Source: Cupriavidus basilensis (GTDB lineage Bacteria > Pseudomonadota > Gammaproteobacteria > Burkholderiales > Burkholderiaceae). From it: DNA of 64,000 bases. Under the pieces are notes generated by a model. That model searched no databases. It was not told the origin of the DNA and worked only from the letters and a program-made list of their open reading frames with translations. The translations under genes were made by a program, and so were the position numbers. How positions within the stretch are numbered: position 1 is the first letter of the stretch; every line of letters starts with the position of its first letter. Shown piece by piece: positions 28,354 to 37,650 of the stretch. The stretch covers positions 2,976,001-3,040,000 of the forward strand of contig NZ_CP062803.1 of the NCBI RefSeq assembly GCF_008801925.2, given 5' to 3'.

Positions 28354-29631
28354 ATGCCATCACTACAATCCGTCATTTCCTGCCTGTCCGACTATGACCC
28401 CGGTGCATTGCCGGTGGCGCAGGCCAACCAGATCATCGGCGAGGTGGTCGAACCCGTGAGGGGCACCGAACAGGTCGCCCTGCGCACCGCGCTCGACCGC
28501 GTGCTGGCCGAAGACGTCGTCTCCAGGCTAGATGTGCCTGCGCACGACAACTCCGCCATGGACGGCTATGCGTTCGCCAGCAGCGAGTTGGCCGTGGGCG
28601 GCAACGTGACCCTGGCTGTGGTCGGCAGCGCCTTCGCCGGCGCCGCCTGCGAGCAAGCGGTTGCGCGCGGGCAGGCGGCGCGCATCATGACGGGCGCCAT
28701 CATGCCGGCCGGCTGCGACACCGTGATCCCACAGGAATTCGTCGACGTCGAGGGCGAGCTGATTCGCTTTGATGCCAAGGCGGTACGAGCCGGCGACAAC
28801 CGCCGCCTGCGGGGCGAAGACCTCGCCATCGGCCAGCCGGCACTGGCCGCCGGGCGCATCCTGCAGCCGGCCGACCTCGGGCTGCTGGCGTCGCTGGGCG
28901 TGGCCGAAGTCAAGGTGAGGCGCCGCCTGCGCGTGGCATTCTTCTCCACCGGCGACGAACTGCGCTCCATTGGCGAGCCGCTCGATGCGGGCTGCGTCTA
29001 CGACTCAAACCGCTACACGCTGCACGGCATGCTGCGGCGGCTAAACGTGGACCTGATCGACATGGGCGTGGTGCACGATGATCCCGCCGCGCTCGAAGCG
29101 GCGTTCCGCAGCGCGTGCGAAAACGCCGATGCGGTCATCACCTCGGGCGGCGTATCGGTGGGCGAAGCCGACTACACCAAGCAGATCATGGCCCAGCTTG
29201 GCGATGTGACCTTCTGGAAGATCGCCATGCGCCCCGGCCGACCCATGGCCTTCGGCCGCATCGCTTCCCACGGCCGCGAAGCGCTGCTGTTCGGCCTGCC
29301 GGGCAACCCCGTGGCGGTGATGGTGACGTTCTATCATTTCGTGCGGGCTGCCCTGCACCGCCAGATGGGCGCCAAGGTGGCGCCCCTGCCGCTGATGCGC
29401 GTGCGCAGTGCCCAGGCTATCCGCAAGAAACCTGGCCGCACCGAGTACCAGCGCGGCATCCTGGCGCCTGCCCCGGAGGGCGGCTGGCAGGTGAGCATCA
29501 CCGGGCAGCAGGGCTCGGGCGTGCTGCGCTCGATGAGCGAGGCCAATTGCTTCATCGTGCTCGGGCACGAACAGGGCATGGTCGCCGCTGGCGACGAGGT
29601 CGAAGTCATGCTGTTCGACGGGCTGATGTAA
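28354..29631 (+). CDS. moeA: Molybdopterin molybdenumtransferase MoeA
   Basis: A 425-residue enzyme that inserts molybdate into adenylylated molybdopterin. Recognised by RVLAEDVVSRLDVPAHDNSAMDG (seen as its parts DVPAHDNSAMDGYAF), PAGCDTVIPQE, and the MoCF domain motifs SGGVSVGEADYTK and GLPGNPVAVMVTFYHFV. Four-domain layout and length are normal. It is the last gene of the moaA-mobA-moeA run; the cofactor is used by molybdoenzymes not in this window. Confidence 0.96.
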   Translation: MPSLQSVISCLSDYDPGALPVAQANQIIGEVVEPVRGTEQVALRTALDRVLAEDVVSRLDVPAHDNSAMDGYAFASSELAVGGNVTLAVVGSAFAGAACEQAVARGQAARIMTGAIMPAGCDTVIPQEFVDVEGELIRFDAKAVRAGDNRRLRGEDLAIGQPALAAGRILQPADLGLLASLGVAEVKVRRRLRVAFFSTGDELRSIGEPLDAGCVYDSNRYTLHGMLRRLNVDLIDMGVVHDDPAALEAAFRSACENADAVITSGGVSVGEADYTKQIMAQLGDVTFWKIAMRPGRPMAFGRIASHGREALLFGLPGNPVAVMVTFYHFVRAALHRQMGAKVAPLPLMRVRSAQAIRKKPGRTEYQRGILAPAPEGGWQVSITGQQGSGVLRSMSEANCFIVLGHEQGMVAAGDEVEVMLFDGLM

Positions 29632-29823
29632 GCACTGTAAGCGCTGGCGGAAAGCCCGAAACGGTACGCCGGCTGCGCCTTTGTGTCGTTTTTGCGCAGC
29701 AGTTTTGCCAGGGTTTAGCAAGCAGATCGGCGGTTTTCCGTACCCCGCGAGTGCCGGACTATGCGCCGCCGCCCCCATTGGATACACTTGCGCAACATTA
29801 CTTTGCTTACTGCCCAAGCTGTC

Positions 29824-30090
29824 ATGAATCAGGAGATTGCGTACCTCCACCCGGTCAAAACCGCCCGCGCGCTCGTGCTCGTGTACCTGTGCTTTTCGGT
29901 ACCCATCGTCTCGCTGGGCCTGTTCGTGGCCTTTATCCGCTACGGCGACCTGCCCGGCATCACCGTCTTCACGGCACTGATTCTCAATGCGCTGATCGGT
30001 TTCGGCCTGCTCTGGCTCGCCTGCAAGGCCTACAACTGGGTGGCAGCACGTTTCGGCGGCATCGAGGTGACAATCCGCGACTTGTCCTGA
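29824..30090 (+). CDS. Small two-helix inner-membrane protein, function unknown
   Basis: An 88-residue protein starting MNQEIAYLHPVKTARALVL, with two hydrophobic segments at about residues 15-38 (LVLVYLCFSVPIVSLGLFVAF) and 47-70 (ITVFTALILNALIGFGLLWLAC). An AGGAG ribosome site overlapping the first codons is not apparent; the ATG at 29824 is preferred to one 21 codons upstream because the upstream part shows no coding character. No known family is recognised. It ends 21 bases before a strong terminator shared with rmuC. Confidence 0.65.
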   Translation: MNQEIAYLHPVKTARALVLVYLCFSVPIVSLGLFVAFIRYGDLPGITVFTALILNALIGFGLLWLACKAYNWVAARFGGIEVTIRDLS

Positions 30091-30111
30091 AACGGACGGC
30101 CACCGGAATGT

Positions 30112-30144
30112 AAAAAAGCGCATCGAATCGATGCGCTTTTTTTT
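30112..30144. terminator. Bidirectional terminator between convergent genes
   Basis: Arms AAAAAAGCGCATCGA and TCGATGCGCTTTTTTTT around a single central base, so the effective loop is the CGAATCG centre. It lies between the rightward small membrane protein gene and the leftward rmuC. Confidence 0.92.
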
Positions 30145-30163
30145 GCCCAGCGTTCTTTGCCCC

Positions 30164-31633
30164 TCAACCGCCTGCAGCCTCGTCATCCACCACAGCGGCC
30201 AGGCCAAGCAGCTCCTGCGCGTTTTCGCCTGGCAGCGCTTCCACGGTGCGCAGCTTGCGCTCCATCTGGCGCGTACGCACCTCGGCCTGCTCGATGTTGC
30301 GGGCAGCGCGTTCCAGCGTGTCGCGGGTCTTGGCCAGCACATCGCCAAACTTGCCGAACTCGGTCTTGACCGCGCCCAGCACCTCCCAGACTTCGCTTGA
30401 GCGGCGCTCCAGCGCCAGGGTGCGAAACCCCATCTGCAAACTGTTGAGCAACGCGGCCAGCGTGGTCGGCCCGGCTACCGTGACGCGGAAATTGCGTTGC
30501 AGCAGATCGGCCAGCCCCGGGCGCCGCAAGACTTCGGCATACAACCCCTCCGTGGGCAGGAAGAGGATGGCGAAATCCGTGGTCGCCGGCGGCGACACGT
30601 ATTTCTCGGAGATCGTCTGGGCCTCGCGCTTGATCGCGGCTTCCAGTTCGCGCCCGGCCAGCACCACGCCATCGACATCGCCGCGCTCCTGCGCGTCGAG
30701 CAGGCGCTCGTACTGTTCCTTCGGGAACTTGGCATCAATGGGCAGCCACACTTGCCCACCGGCAGCATCCTTGCCCGGCAGGCGAATCGCAAACTCCACG
30801 CGCGCACCAGTATTGCGCACCGTCTCCACGTTCTTGGCGTACTGCTCGGCGGTTAGCACCTGCTCCAGCAACATCTCCAGCTGCACTTCGCCCCATGTCC
30901 CGCGCGACTTGACGTTGGTCAGCACCCGCTTGAGGTCGCCCACGCCCTGGGCCAGCGCCTGCATTTCGCCAAGGCCCCGGTGCACCTGCTCGAGCCGGTC
31001 CGAGACCAGCTTGAAGGACTCGCCCAGCCGCTGCTCCAGCGTGGCGTGCAGCTTCTCGTCGACGGTGCGGCGCATCTCCTCGAGCTTGGCCGCGTTGTTG
31101 ACCTCGATCTCCTTGAGCCGTTGCTCAAGCGTGGCGCGCACTTCGCCCAGGCGGCGCTCGTTGCCCTCGGACATCTGCGCCAGTTGCTGCTGCAGCCCGT
31201 CGCCAAACCGGCGCAGCGCGCTGCCTTGCTCGTCGCGCGCCTGCTGGCCCTGTTGCAGCAGGTTCTGCCGGACCTGCTCGAGCTGCTGGGCGTTGGACTC
31301 GGTCAGCTTGGCAAGCTGCTGCGCGAACATGTCGATCTGGTTGTTCTGCAGCGTGGCAATGCTGGTTAGCTGGGAGGACAGAGCCTGCTGGAAACGCATC
31401 ATCTGCTGGCCGGCTTCGCCACGGCCGACGCGCGCGCTCTCGGTCACCTCGGTGCGCAGCTCACGCTCCAGGCGCTCATTGCCGCGCGCGCCTTCGGCGC
31501 GTAGATCGGCTAGCTGGCGTAGCAACTCCGGGCCGGCACCGTCCTGTGCCGCGCGGGGTCGCAGCAGCAACACCACCAGCAGCAGCACGGCTGCCAGTGC
31601 AAGGGCCAGGGTCAACAGGGAAATCAACGTCAT
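30164..31633 (-). CDS. rmuC: DNA recombination protein RmuC
   Basis: A 489-residue protein with an N-terminal membrane anchor (residues 2-27, LISLLTLALALAAVLLLVVLLL), a long coiled coil to about 215 rich in Gln, Glu, Leu and Arg, and the RmuC core (TWGEVQLEMLLEQVL, WLPIDAKFPKEQYERLLDA, FAILFLPTEGLYAEVLRR). RmuC limits inversions at short inverted repeats in E. coli; the core is a restriction-endonuclease-like fold. It is leftward and ends at a shared terminator. Confidence 0.94.
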   Translation of the reverse strand: MTLISLLTLALALAAVLLLVVLLLRPRAAQDGAGPELLRQLADLRAEGARGNERLERELRTEVTESARVGRGEAGQQMMRFQQALSSQLTSIATLQNNQIDMFAQQLAKLTESNAQQLEQVRQNLLQQGQQARDEQGSALRRFGDGLQQQLAQMSEGNERRLGEVRATLEQRLKEIEVNNAAKLEEMRRTVDEKLHATLEQRLGESFKLVSDRLEQVHRGLGEMQALAQGVGDLKRVLTNVKSRGTWGEVQLEMLLEQVLTAEQYAKNVETVRNTGARVEFAIRLPGKDAAGGQVWLPIDAKFPKEQYERLLDAQERGDVDGVVLAGRELEAAIKREAQTISEKYVSPPATTDFAILFLPTEGLYAEVLRRPGLADLLQRNFRVTVAGPTTLAALLNSLQMGFRTLALERRSSEVWEVLGAVKTEFGKFGDVLAKTRDTLERAARNIEQAEVRTRQMERKLRTVEALPGENAQELLGLAAVVDDEAAGG

Positions 31634-31675
31634 GAATAGGTTGGCAGGTGTAGGCAGGTGTTGGCAGCGATAGGA

Positions 31676-32674
31676 TCAGCGGCGGCGCGCCATCACTTCG
31701 GGATTGATCACGGAAGGCGGCTGCCCTGCCTGCGGCCCCACGCCAAGCGCGGCGATCAGGTTGTCGGCGGCCAGGTCCGCCATGGCGCGGCGGGTCTTCT
31801 CCGAGGCGCTGGCGATATGCGGGGTCAGCACCACGTTGGGCACCGTCAGCAGGTCGGGATGCACCTGTGGCTCGCCCTCGAACACATCGAGGCCGGCAGC
31901 GAAGATGCGCCGTTCGCGCAGCGCCAGGGCCAGCGCGGCGTCGTCGACCACGCCGCCGCGCGCCAGGTTGACCAGCGTGGCCGACGGCTTCATTTGCGCC
32001 AGCTCGGCGGCGCCGATGCTGTGATGGCTCTGCGCGCTATACGGCAGTACCAGCAGCAAATGATCGGACTGTGCCAGCAGTTCGGCCTTGCTGACATAGC
32101 GCGCGTTCAGCGCGCGCTCGGTGTCCTCGGGCAAACGGCTGCGGTTGTGATAGAGCACCGACATGCCAAACCCCGCAGCGCGGCGTGCCAGGGCCTGGCC
32201 GATGCGGCCCATGCCAAGGATGCCGAGCGTGCTGCGGTACAGGTCCATGCCGAGGAACATGTCGTAGCTCCACCGCTCCCACTTGCCGGCGCGCAGCCAG
32301 TGCTCGGACTCCGTCACGCGGCGTGCGGTCGCCATCAGCAAGGCCCAGCCGAAATCGGCCGTGGTCTCCGTCAGTACATCGGGCGTATTGGTGGCCACGA
32401 TCCCGGCGGCGGTCAGCGCCGGCACATCAAGGTTGTTGTACCCCACCGCCATGTTGCAGACCGCGCGCAAGGCCGGCAGCCCGGCTACCAGGCCGGCATC
32501 GATGCGGTCCGCGGCATTGGCCAGCACACCGGCCTTGCCGGCGAGGCGCGCCTTGAGCGCGGCGCCATCCAGCGCCACGTCCGGCTGGTTGTCGTCGACG
32601 TCGAAGTACTGCGCGAGCCGGTCGATCACTTCGGGAAAGACGGCGCGGGTCACGAGAACGGAAGGCTTGGTCAT
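31676..32674 (-). CDS. D-isomer-specific 2-hydroxyacid dehydrogenase (glyoxylate/hydroxypyruvate reductase type)
   Basis: A 332-residue NAD(P)-dependent dehydrogenase. The Rossmann motif GILGMGRIGQALA is near residue 155, the catalytic Arg in NLARGGVVDD near 235, Glu in VFEGEPQVHP near 264 and His in LTPHIASASEKTR near 283. The substrate may be glyoxylate or hydroxypyruvate (GhrB-like), but similar motifs occur across the family. ATG 32674 (MTKPSVLVTRAVFPEV) begins nine bases after the antiporter stop, so the two genes are probably co-transcribed. Confidence 0.9.
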   Translation of the reverse strand: MTKPSVLVTRAVFPEVIDRLAQYFDVDDNQPDVALDGAALKARLAGKAGVLANAADRIDAGLVAGLPALRAVCNMAVGYNNLDVPALTAAGIVATNTPDVLTETTADFGWALLMATARRVTESEHWLRAGKWERWSYDMFLGMDLYRSTLGILGMGRIGQALARRAAGFGMSVLYHNRSRLPEDTERALNARYVSKAELLAQSDHLLLVLPYSAQSHHSIGAAELAQMKPSATLVNLARGGVVDDAALALALRERRIFAAGLDVFEGEPQVHPDLLTVPNVVLTPHIASASEKTRRAMADLAADNLIAALGVGPQAGQPPSVINPEVMARRR

Positions 32675-32682
32675 GCTCACTC

Positions 32683-34125
32683 TCACACGCGGAAGAAGAT
32701 AAAGGTCATCACCAGGAACAGCGGCACCAGCACGCAGATCGACCACAGCATGTAGCCGAAGAAGCTGGGCATGCGCACGCCGCGGCTTTCGGCAATCGCC
32801 TTGACCATCAGGTTGGGCGCGTTGCCGATATAGGTATTGGCGCCCATGAACACGGCACCGGCCGAGATGGCCGCGAGCGTTGAGGCATCGCGCGTCATCA
32901 GCGTAGCGGGATCGCCGCCCGCGGTGTTGAAGAACACCAGGTAGGTCGGCGCATTGTCCAGGAAAGACGAAAGAATGCCCGTGGCCCAGAAATACATGCT
33001 GTCGATGGGCTGGCCGCCGCTATCGCTGACCATGCGGATCACGCCGGCGAAGGCGCCGTCGGTACCGGCCTTGAGCATGGCGATCACGGGAATGATGGTG
33101 AGGAAGATGCCGGCGAACAGCTTGCCGACTTCCAGGATCGGCTCCCAGTTGAATTCGTTGCCCGTGCGCGCCGTGCCCGGCGTGATCACAAGGGAGACGA
33201 GCGCCACTACCACCAGCAGCACATCGCGCACCGCCGCCGGCAGGCCGACCATGGTGCCCATCACGTTGAACTCTATGCCGGGCTTCCACAGCCCGCTCAT
33301 CAGCACCAGGCCCACCACCGCCAGCAGCAGCACGAAATTACGCTTGCCTTCGATACGGATGCCTGCGGAATCGGGCGTGGGGTCCGCCGCCTGCGGCAGC
33401 TCTTCTTCCTTGTTCAGGTAGTAGTGGCGATCGACGAAATAGAAAATCACCAGTAGAGCGATGCAGATGAACAGCGTCTCGGGCAGGATGTTGCGCAGGG
33501 TCCAGAAAAAATCCACGCCTTTCAGGAAACCCAGGAACAGCGGCGGATCGCCCAGCGGCGTCAGCGCACCACCCGCATTGGCCGCCAGGAAAATAAAGAA
33601 CACCACCACGTGCGCCACATGCCTGCGGTTGTCGTTGGCGCGCAGCAGCGGCCGGATCAGCAGCATGGCGGCGCCGGTGGTGCCCATCAGGCTGGCCAGC
33701 ACCGTGCCGAGTGCAAGCAGGCCGGTATTCAGGCGCGGCGTGCCATGCAGGTTGCCACGCACGCAGATGCCGCCGGCCACGATATAGAGCGCGGCGATCA
33801 GCGCGATAAAGGGGATGTACTCCGAGAGCAGCGCGTGCACGGCATTGGCGGCGGCGGCATGCATGCCGAAAGTCTGCGCGAACGGTACCAGGAACAGCAC
33901 CGCCCAGGCTGCGATGATCTTGCCGTAGTGGTGATGCCAGAAGCGCGGTGCGATCAACGGGAACAGCGCGATCGACAGCAATGTGCCGGCGAAGGGCAAC
34001 GCCCACATTGGCGACAGCGTGGCGCCATCGAGATCGGCAGCATGGGCCAGGCTCGGCGCCAGCGTGAACAGCAGGGTGAACAACAGCGGGGCCAGCAGGG
34101 ACAGCAGTGCGGGGGCACGTCGCAT
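32683..34125 (-). CDS. Sodium:proton antiporter, NhaD/ArsB-type permease
   Basis: A 480-residue protein with a cleavable-looking N-terminal hydrophobic segment (LLSLLAPLLFTLLFTLAPSLAHA) and about 11-12 further membrane helices. The segments NAGGALTPLGDPPLFLGFLKGV and SSFLDNAPTYLVFFN are typical of NhaD-type ion-transporter-superfamily members. It likely exchanges Na+ or another cation for protons. ATG 34125 is chosen so that the first helix is N-terminal. Substrate is not proven by sequence. Confidence 0.87.
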   Translation of the reverse strand: MRRAPALLSLLAPLLFTLLFTLAPSLAHAADLDGATLSPMWALPFAGTLLSIALFPLIAPRFWHHHYGKIIAAWAVLFLVPFAQTFGMHAAAANAVHALLSEYIPFIALIAALYIVAGGICVRGNLHGTPRLNTGLLALGTVLASLMGTTGAAMLLIRPLLRANDNRRHVAHVVVFFIFLAANAGGALTPLGDPPLFLGFLKGVDFFWTLRNILPETLFICIALLVIFYFVDRHYYLNKEEELPQAADPTPDSAGIRIEGKRNFVLLLAVVGLVLMSGLWKPGIEFNVMGTMVGLPAAVRDVLLVVVALVSLVITPGTARTGNEFNWEPILEVGKLFAGIFLTIIPVIAMLKAGTDGAFAGVIRMVSDSGGQPIDSMYFWATGILSSFLDNAPTYLVFFNTAGGDPATLMTRDASTLAAISAGAVFMGANTYIGNAPNLMVKAIAESRGVRMPSFFGYMLWSICVLVPLFLVMTFIFFRV

Positions 34126-34302
34126 CGGGCGGGATCTCCTTGTATCGGATTGCGTCACCCGGGCCTGATGGCGGCCGCGAGCGGAGAAAGCGCACGAGCC
34201 CGAGTGGCCCGGCAAGCGGGCCGCAGGCGCGCGGCGAGACCCTCAAGTGTAAAGCAATCGCCGCGCGGCTCCACCAATTCCGGACGCCCCGGACTGCCGC
34301 GC

Positions 34303-34989
34303 TCAGTCCTGCTCGACGAGGATCACGTGCACGCGGTATGGGCCGTGCGCGCCGAGCACGATGGTCTGCTCGATATCGCCGGTGCGCGAGGGCCCGCTGA
34401 TGGTATTGGTGGCACGGGGCAGTTCCCCGCGCTCGCTGCGCACCAGCGCGAAGGCGTCTTCCAGGCCATCGACGATGCGCGAGACCGGCACCACCGCGAT
34501 ATGCGTCTCCGGCAACAGCGCCGCCGAAGCGAAGGTCTGCGGGCCGGACAGCAGCATCAGCGAGCCGGTTTCGGCGATCGCGCAAAAGCAGCCCGTGATG
34601 CCGACCATGTCGCCATGGTCGTGATCGGCCTGCGCATCGCGGATGGGCGGGCGGCACTCCACGGCCAAGCCCTGCCCTTGCCAGTCCAGTGCCGCCAGGG
34701 TGTCCCAGGCCACGGCGCGGCGCGCCAGGCCAAGGCTGTCCAGGTAGCGCGCGGCCGCGGCCGGCACATCTGCCATCGTGGCCACCCGCTCCACCGTGGA
34801 GGCCATTTTCTGCGCCTGCTCATGGAAGGCCTGGATCCGGTCCACCGGCGCAGGCGGGCGGGGCCCGGCGGGATGGCGCGCGAGATAGTCGGCCACCGCC
34901 GCACGCTCGCCATTGCTCACCCCGGGCGCGCGGCCCTGGGCGGCGCGGATGCGGGCAAAGATGCGATCGCGGGCAGAGGTGGTGTCCAT
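34303..34989 (-). CDS. lutC: LutC/YkgG (LUD domain) lactate utilisation protein
   Basis: A 228-residue LUD-domain protein; motifs TGCFCAIAETGSLML and the C-terminal PSRTGDIEQTIVLGAHGPYRVHVILVE are those of LutC. In LutABC systems it takes part in oxidation of L-lactate with two iron-sulfur proteins. No lutA or lutB lies beside it here; its neighbours are pncB and an antiporter, so it is either an orphan or works with partners elsewhere. ATG 34989 begins 84 bases after the pncB stop. Confidence 0.88.
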   Translation of the reverse strand: MDTTSARDRIFARIRAAQGRAPGVSNGERAAVADYLARHPAGPRPPAPVDRIQAFHEQAQKMASTVERVATMADVPAAAARYLDSLGLARRAVAWDTLAALDWQGQGLAVECRPPIRDAQADHDHGDMVGITGCFCAIAETGSLMLLSGPQTFASAALLPETHIAVVPVSRIVDGLEDAFALVRSERGELPRATNTISGPSRTGDIEQTIVLGAHGPYRVHVILVEQD

Positions 34990-35073
34990 GAGTCGATTTC
35001 CGGAGGTTAGTGGGCTGTTGGCTTAGTGGATCTGGAGGCTGCGGCGACGGTGCGCTTGCATCGAACTCGAACC

Positions 35074-36252
35074 CTACGCCGGCGCCTTGATGCCGAACAC
35101 CTGCCGCAGGTAAGCCAGGTAGGCGGGATCGTCGCACATGGTCTTTTCGGGCGTGTCCGACAACTTGGCCACTGGCTGGCCATTGCAGCGGGTCATCTTG
35201 ATGACAATCTGCAGCGGCGTGTAGCCAAGATCGTTGGTCAGGTTGGTGCCCACGCCAAAGGCAAGCCGGCAGCGCCCGCCAAAGCGCTCGTAAAGCTCGA
35301 TCACGCGCGGGATATCGAGGCTGTCGCTGAAGATCAGCGTCTTGCCCAGCGGGTCGACGCGGCTGGCGGCGTAGTGCGCCAGCATGCGTTCACCCCAGGC
35401 GATGGGGTCGCCGGAATCGTGCCGCACGCCGTCGAACAGCTTGCAGAAGTACAGGTCGAAATCGCGCAGGAACGCGTCAAAGCCATACGTGTCGGACAAG
35501 GCAATGCCGAGGTCGCCGCGGTATTCCTTGGCCCAGACTTCCAGCGCGAACACCTGCGAGTCGCGCAGCCGCGGCCCCAGGGCCTGGCAGGCCTGCAGGT
35601 ATTCATGCGCCATGGTGCCGAGCGGAACCAGGTTATGCGTGCGCGCGAAATGCACATTGCTGGTGCCGGCCAGTTGCGGGCCGAGTACCCGGCGCATGGT
35701 CCGCAACACCTCCTCCTGCCAGTCGCGCGAAAAGCGGCGACGCGAGCCGTAGTCGGCAATCACGCAGTCCGCGTGGGCTGGCATCTTCAGCAAGGCCAGT
35801 TTGTCTTCCAGGCGCTTGCGCCCCTCGCTCCAGTCAGGTTGCGGTTGGGTGCGGCGGAAATAGACTTCGTTGACGATGGCCAGCAACGGCACCTCGAACA
35901 GGATGGTATGCAGCCACGGCCCGCGAATGGTGATCTCGATCTCGCCGCTGCCGGGAGCAGCCGGCGCGATCGTCACGTATTTCTCGTTGAGGTGGAACAG
36001 GCCGAGGAAGTCGACGAAATCGCTCTTGATAAAGCGTAGCTCGCGCAGGTATTGCAGCTCGTCCGGCGTAAAGCGGACCTGGCAGAGCTGCGCCACCTCT
36101 TCGCGGATCTCGTCCACGTAGGGCGTCAGATCGACCCCCGCGTTACGGCATTTGAAGCGGTATTCGACCTGTGCCGCCGGGAAGTGATGCAGCACCACCT
36201 GCATCATGGTGAACTTGTACAGGTCGGTGTCGAGCAATGAGGTAATGATCAT
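35074..36252 (-). CDS. pncB: Nicotinate phosphoribosyltransferase
   Basis: A 392-residue enzyme that converts nicotinate and PRPP to nicotinate mononucleotide in NAD salvage. It has the N-terminal [20 protein letters not shown], the histidine loop [19 protein letters not shown] (regulatory His phosphorylated in the family) and the phosphoribosyl site [16 protein letters not shown] and SDSLD. Length is normal. It is the first gene of a leftward run followed by lutC. Confidence 0.96.
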   Translation of the reverse strand: MIITSLLDTDLYKFTMMQVVLHHFPAAQVEYRFKCRNAGVDLTPYVDEIREEVAQLCQVRFTPDELQYLRELRFIKSDFVDFLGLFHLNEKYVTIAPAAPGSGEIEITIRGPWLHTILFEVPLLAIVNEVYFRRTQPQPDWSEGRKRLEDKLALLKMPAHADCVIADYGSRRRFSRDWQEEVLRTMRRVLGPQLAGTSNVHFARTHNLVPLGTMAHEYLQACQALGPRLRDSQVFALEVWAKEYRGDLGIALSDTYGFDAFLRDFDLYFCKLFDGVRHDSGDPIAWGERMLAHYAASRVDPLGKTLIFSDSLDIPRVIELYERFGGRCRLAFGVGTNLTNDLGYTPLQIVIKMTRCNGQPVAKLSDTPEKTMCDDPAYLAYLRQVFGIKAPA

Positions 36253-36341
36253 GTCGGGCCAAACGGCAGTGCCGGGTCAGAGCGCCATGCTACCCGAAAG
36301 CGCGGCGCTCAAGCTATGAAGCCGCATCGGCCACGCCGGCC

Positions 36342-36875
36342 TCATGCGCCATCGAGGAAAGGATCGGGCTGGCGGCCCCGCGCGCTGCCGCGCAGGCACC
36401 ACAGGACCTGCCCGCGATAGCCAGGGCAGCCAACCAGCGTGGCCTGTGCCCGGGGCACCTCGGCGGGCAGCGGCTCGGCGAAGGTTGCCGAACGGGCCGT
36501 GATGCGCTCCTGGTAGACCCGCTGCGTGCCGCGACGGAACACCAGCACCTGCACCGGCGTGCCGCGCTCGGGCTGCAGGCTGGCATCGCATGGCAGAAAG
36601 CCGGCCTGGCCGCAGTTGGCCATGCCCTCGCCCGCCGCCTCGACCACCACGCCGAAATCATCCCACTCGAAGAGCGCCAGCGCACTCAGGGATACCGGCC
36701 TGTCGCTCATCATGCGCCAGGCCATCAGGCGGGCCACCACGCTGTCCGGCGGTCCGGCCTTGGCCAGGGTCTGCGCATGCGCGGCAGGCATGGCCAGCGC
36801 CGCCAGGCATAGCAGGGCACTCGCCGCGCGGCTGAAACGGAAGTTGCGCGGCGACTCCCGGACTGGTCTTGGCAT
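36342..36875 (-). CDS. Secreted or periplasmic protein of unknown function
   Basis: A 177-residue protein with a clear signal peptide (RFSRAASALLCLAALAMPAAHAQ, cut near residue 35). Four cysteines in the mature part (NCGQAGFLPCDASL, VGCPGYRGQVLWCLRG) could make two disulfides. No family is recognised. ATG 36875 is chosen because it places the signal peptide at the N-terminus; a GGAGTG-like ribosome site precedes it. It is the last leftward gene before a 353-base divergent spacer. Confidence 0.75.
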   Translation of the reverse strand: MPRPVRESPRNFRFSRAASALLCLAALAMPAAHAQTLAKAGPPDSVVARLMAWRMMSDRPVSLSALALFEWDDFGVVVEAAGEGMANCGQAGFLPCDASLQPERGTPVQVLVFRRGTQRVYQERITARSATFAEPLPAEVPRAQATLVGCPGYRGQVLWCLRGSARGRQPDPFLDGA

Positions 36876-37228
36876 GGAGCACTCCTCACTCGATTGGGCA
36901 CGCGGCAATACCGCGCGGGTAAGCTCAGCCAGCATACAACGGCAACGCCGCACCGGCCAGGAAAGCACATCGGCAGGCGTGACACCAGCTGCCTTGGATC
37001 AAATGCACATAAAGAAATAAGAAAACTATCTGATCTGGCTATATAGAGCGACTACCCTAGCGTTATGGCTCAGCTACAATATCGGTCTTTGATAGGCCAC
37101 GGCCTTCGCTCGCGCCGCGTATGGTGAACCCGGTGAACTCTGGGTTGGGCCTGCACCGGCGTGACGAGCAAGGCACAACAGGCCAAATCCATTCCCATCG
37201 AAGCCGATCCCGTTTTTCTGGAACCGAA
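36876..37228. other. Divergent spacer upstream of fdxA
   Basis: The 353 bases contain an AT-rich stretch at about 36995-37050 (CTATATAG) and a TACAAT box at 37075-37080 that could be a -10 element for fdxA, without a good -35 partner. No gene is visible. The open frame upstream of fdxA up to 37121 is not similar to the ferredoxin family. Confidence 0.5.
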
Positions 37229-37552
37229 ATGACTCACGTTGTCACCGAATCCTGCATCCGTTGCCGCTATACCGACTGCGTTGACGTGTGTCCGGTCGAT
37301 TGTTTCCGCGAAGGCCCCAACTTCCTCGCCATCGACCCGGATGAGTGTATCGATTGCGCGGTGTGCGTGGCGGAATGCCCGGTCAACGCGATCTACGCCG
37401 AGGAAGACGTGCCGGCCGACCAGCAACAGTTCATCGACCTGAACGCCGAGCTGGCACGCAACTGGCCCTCCATCACCAAGACCAAGGCCCCGCTGGCCGA
37501 AGCCGAGGAATGGAAGGACACGGCCGAGAAGCTGCAGTACCTGCAACGCTGA
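37229..37552 (+). CDS. fdxA: 7Fe ferredoxin FdxA
   Basis: A 107-residue ferredoxin with one [3Fe-4S] and one [4Fe-4S] cluster. Cysteines at 9, 12, 17, 21, 25 ([19 protein letters not shown]) and 40, 43, 46, 50 ([14 protein letters not shown]) match Azotobacter ferredoxin I numbering with a one-residue shift. Start ATG 37229 ([12 protein letters not shown]) is the family N-terminus. It lies 98 bases before a ferredoxin-NADP reductase gene, a natural partner for electron flow. Confidence 0.96.
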   Translation: MTHVVTESCIRCRYTDCVDVCPVDCFREGPNFLAIDPDECIDCAVCVAECPVNAIYAEEDVPADQQQFIDLNAELARNWPSITKTKAPLAEAEEWKDTAEKLQYLQR

Positions 37553-37650
37553 TACCTGCAACACCAAAAGACAGGTCAGAAAGCCGTCCCCACCCGCGCG
37601 CTTTCCCGTAATGCCGGGCACGCCTGTGCCCACAACGTATCAGGACGAAT

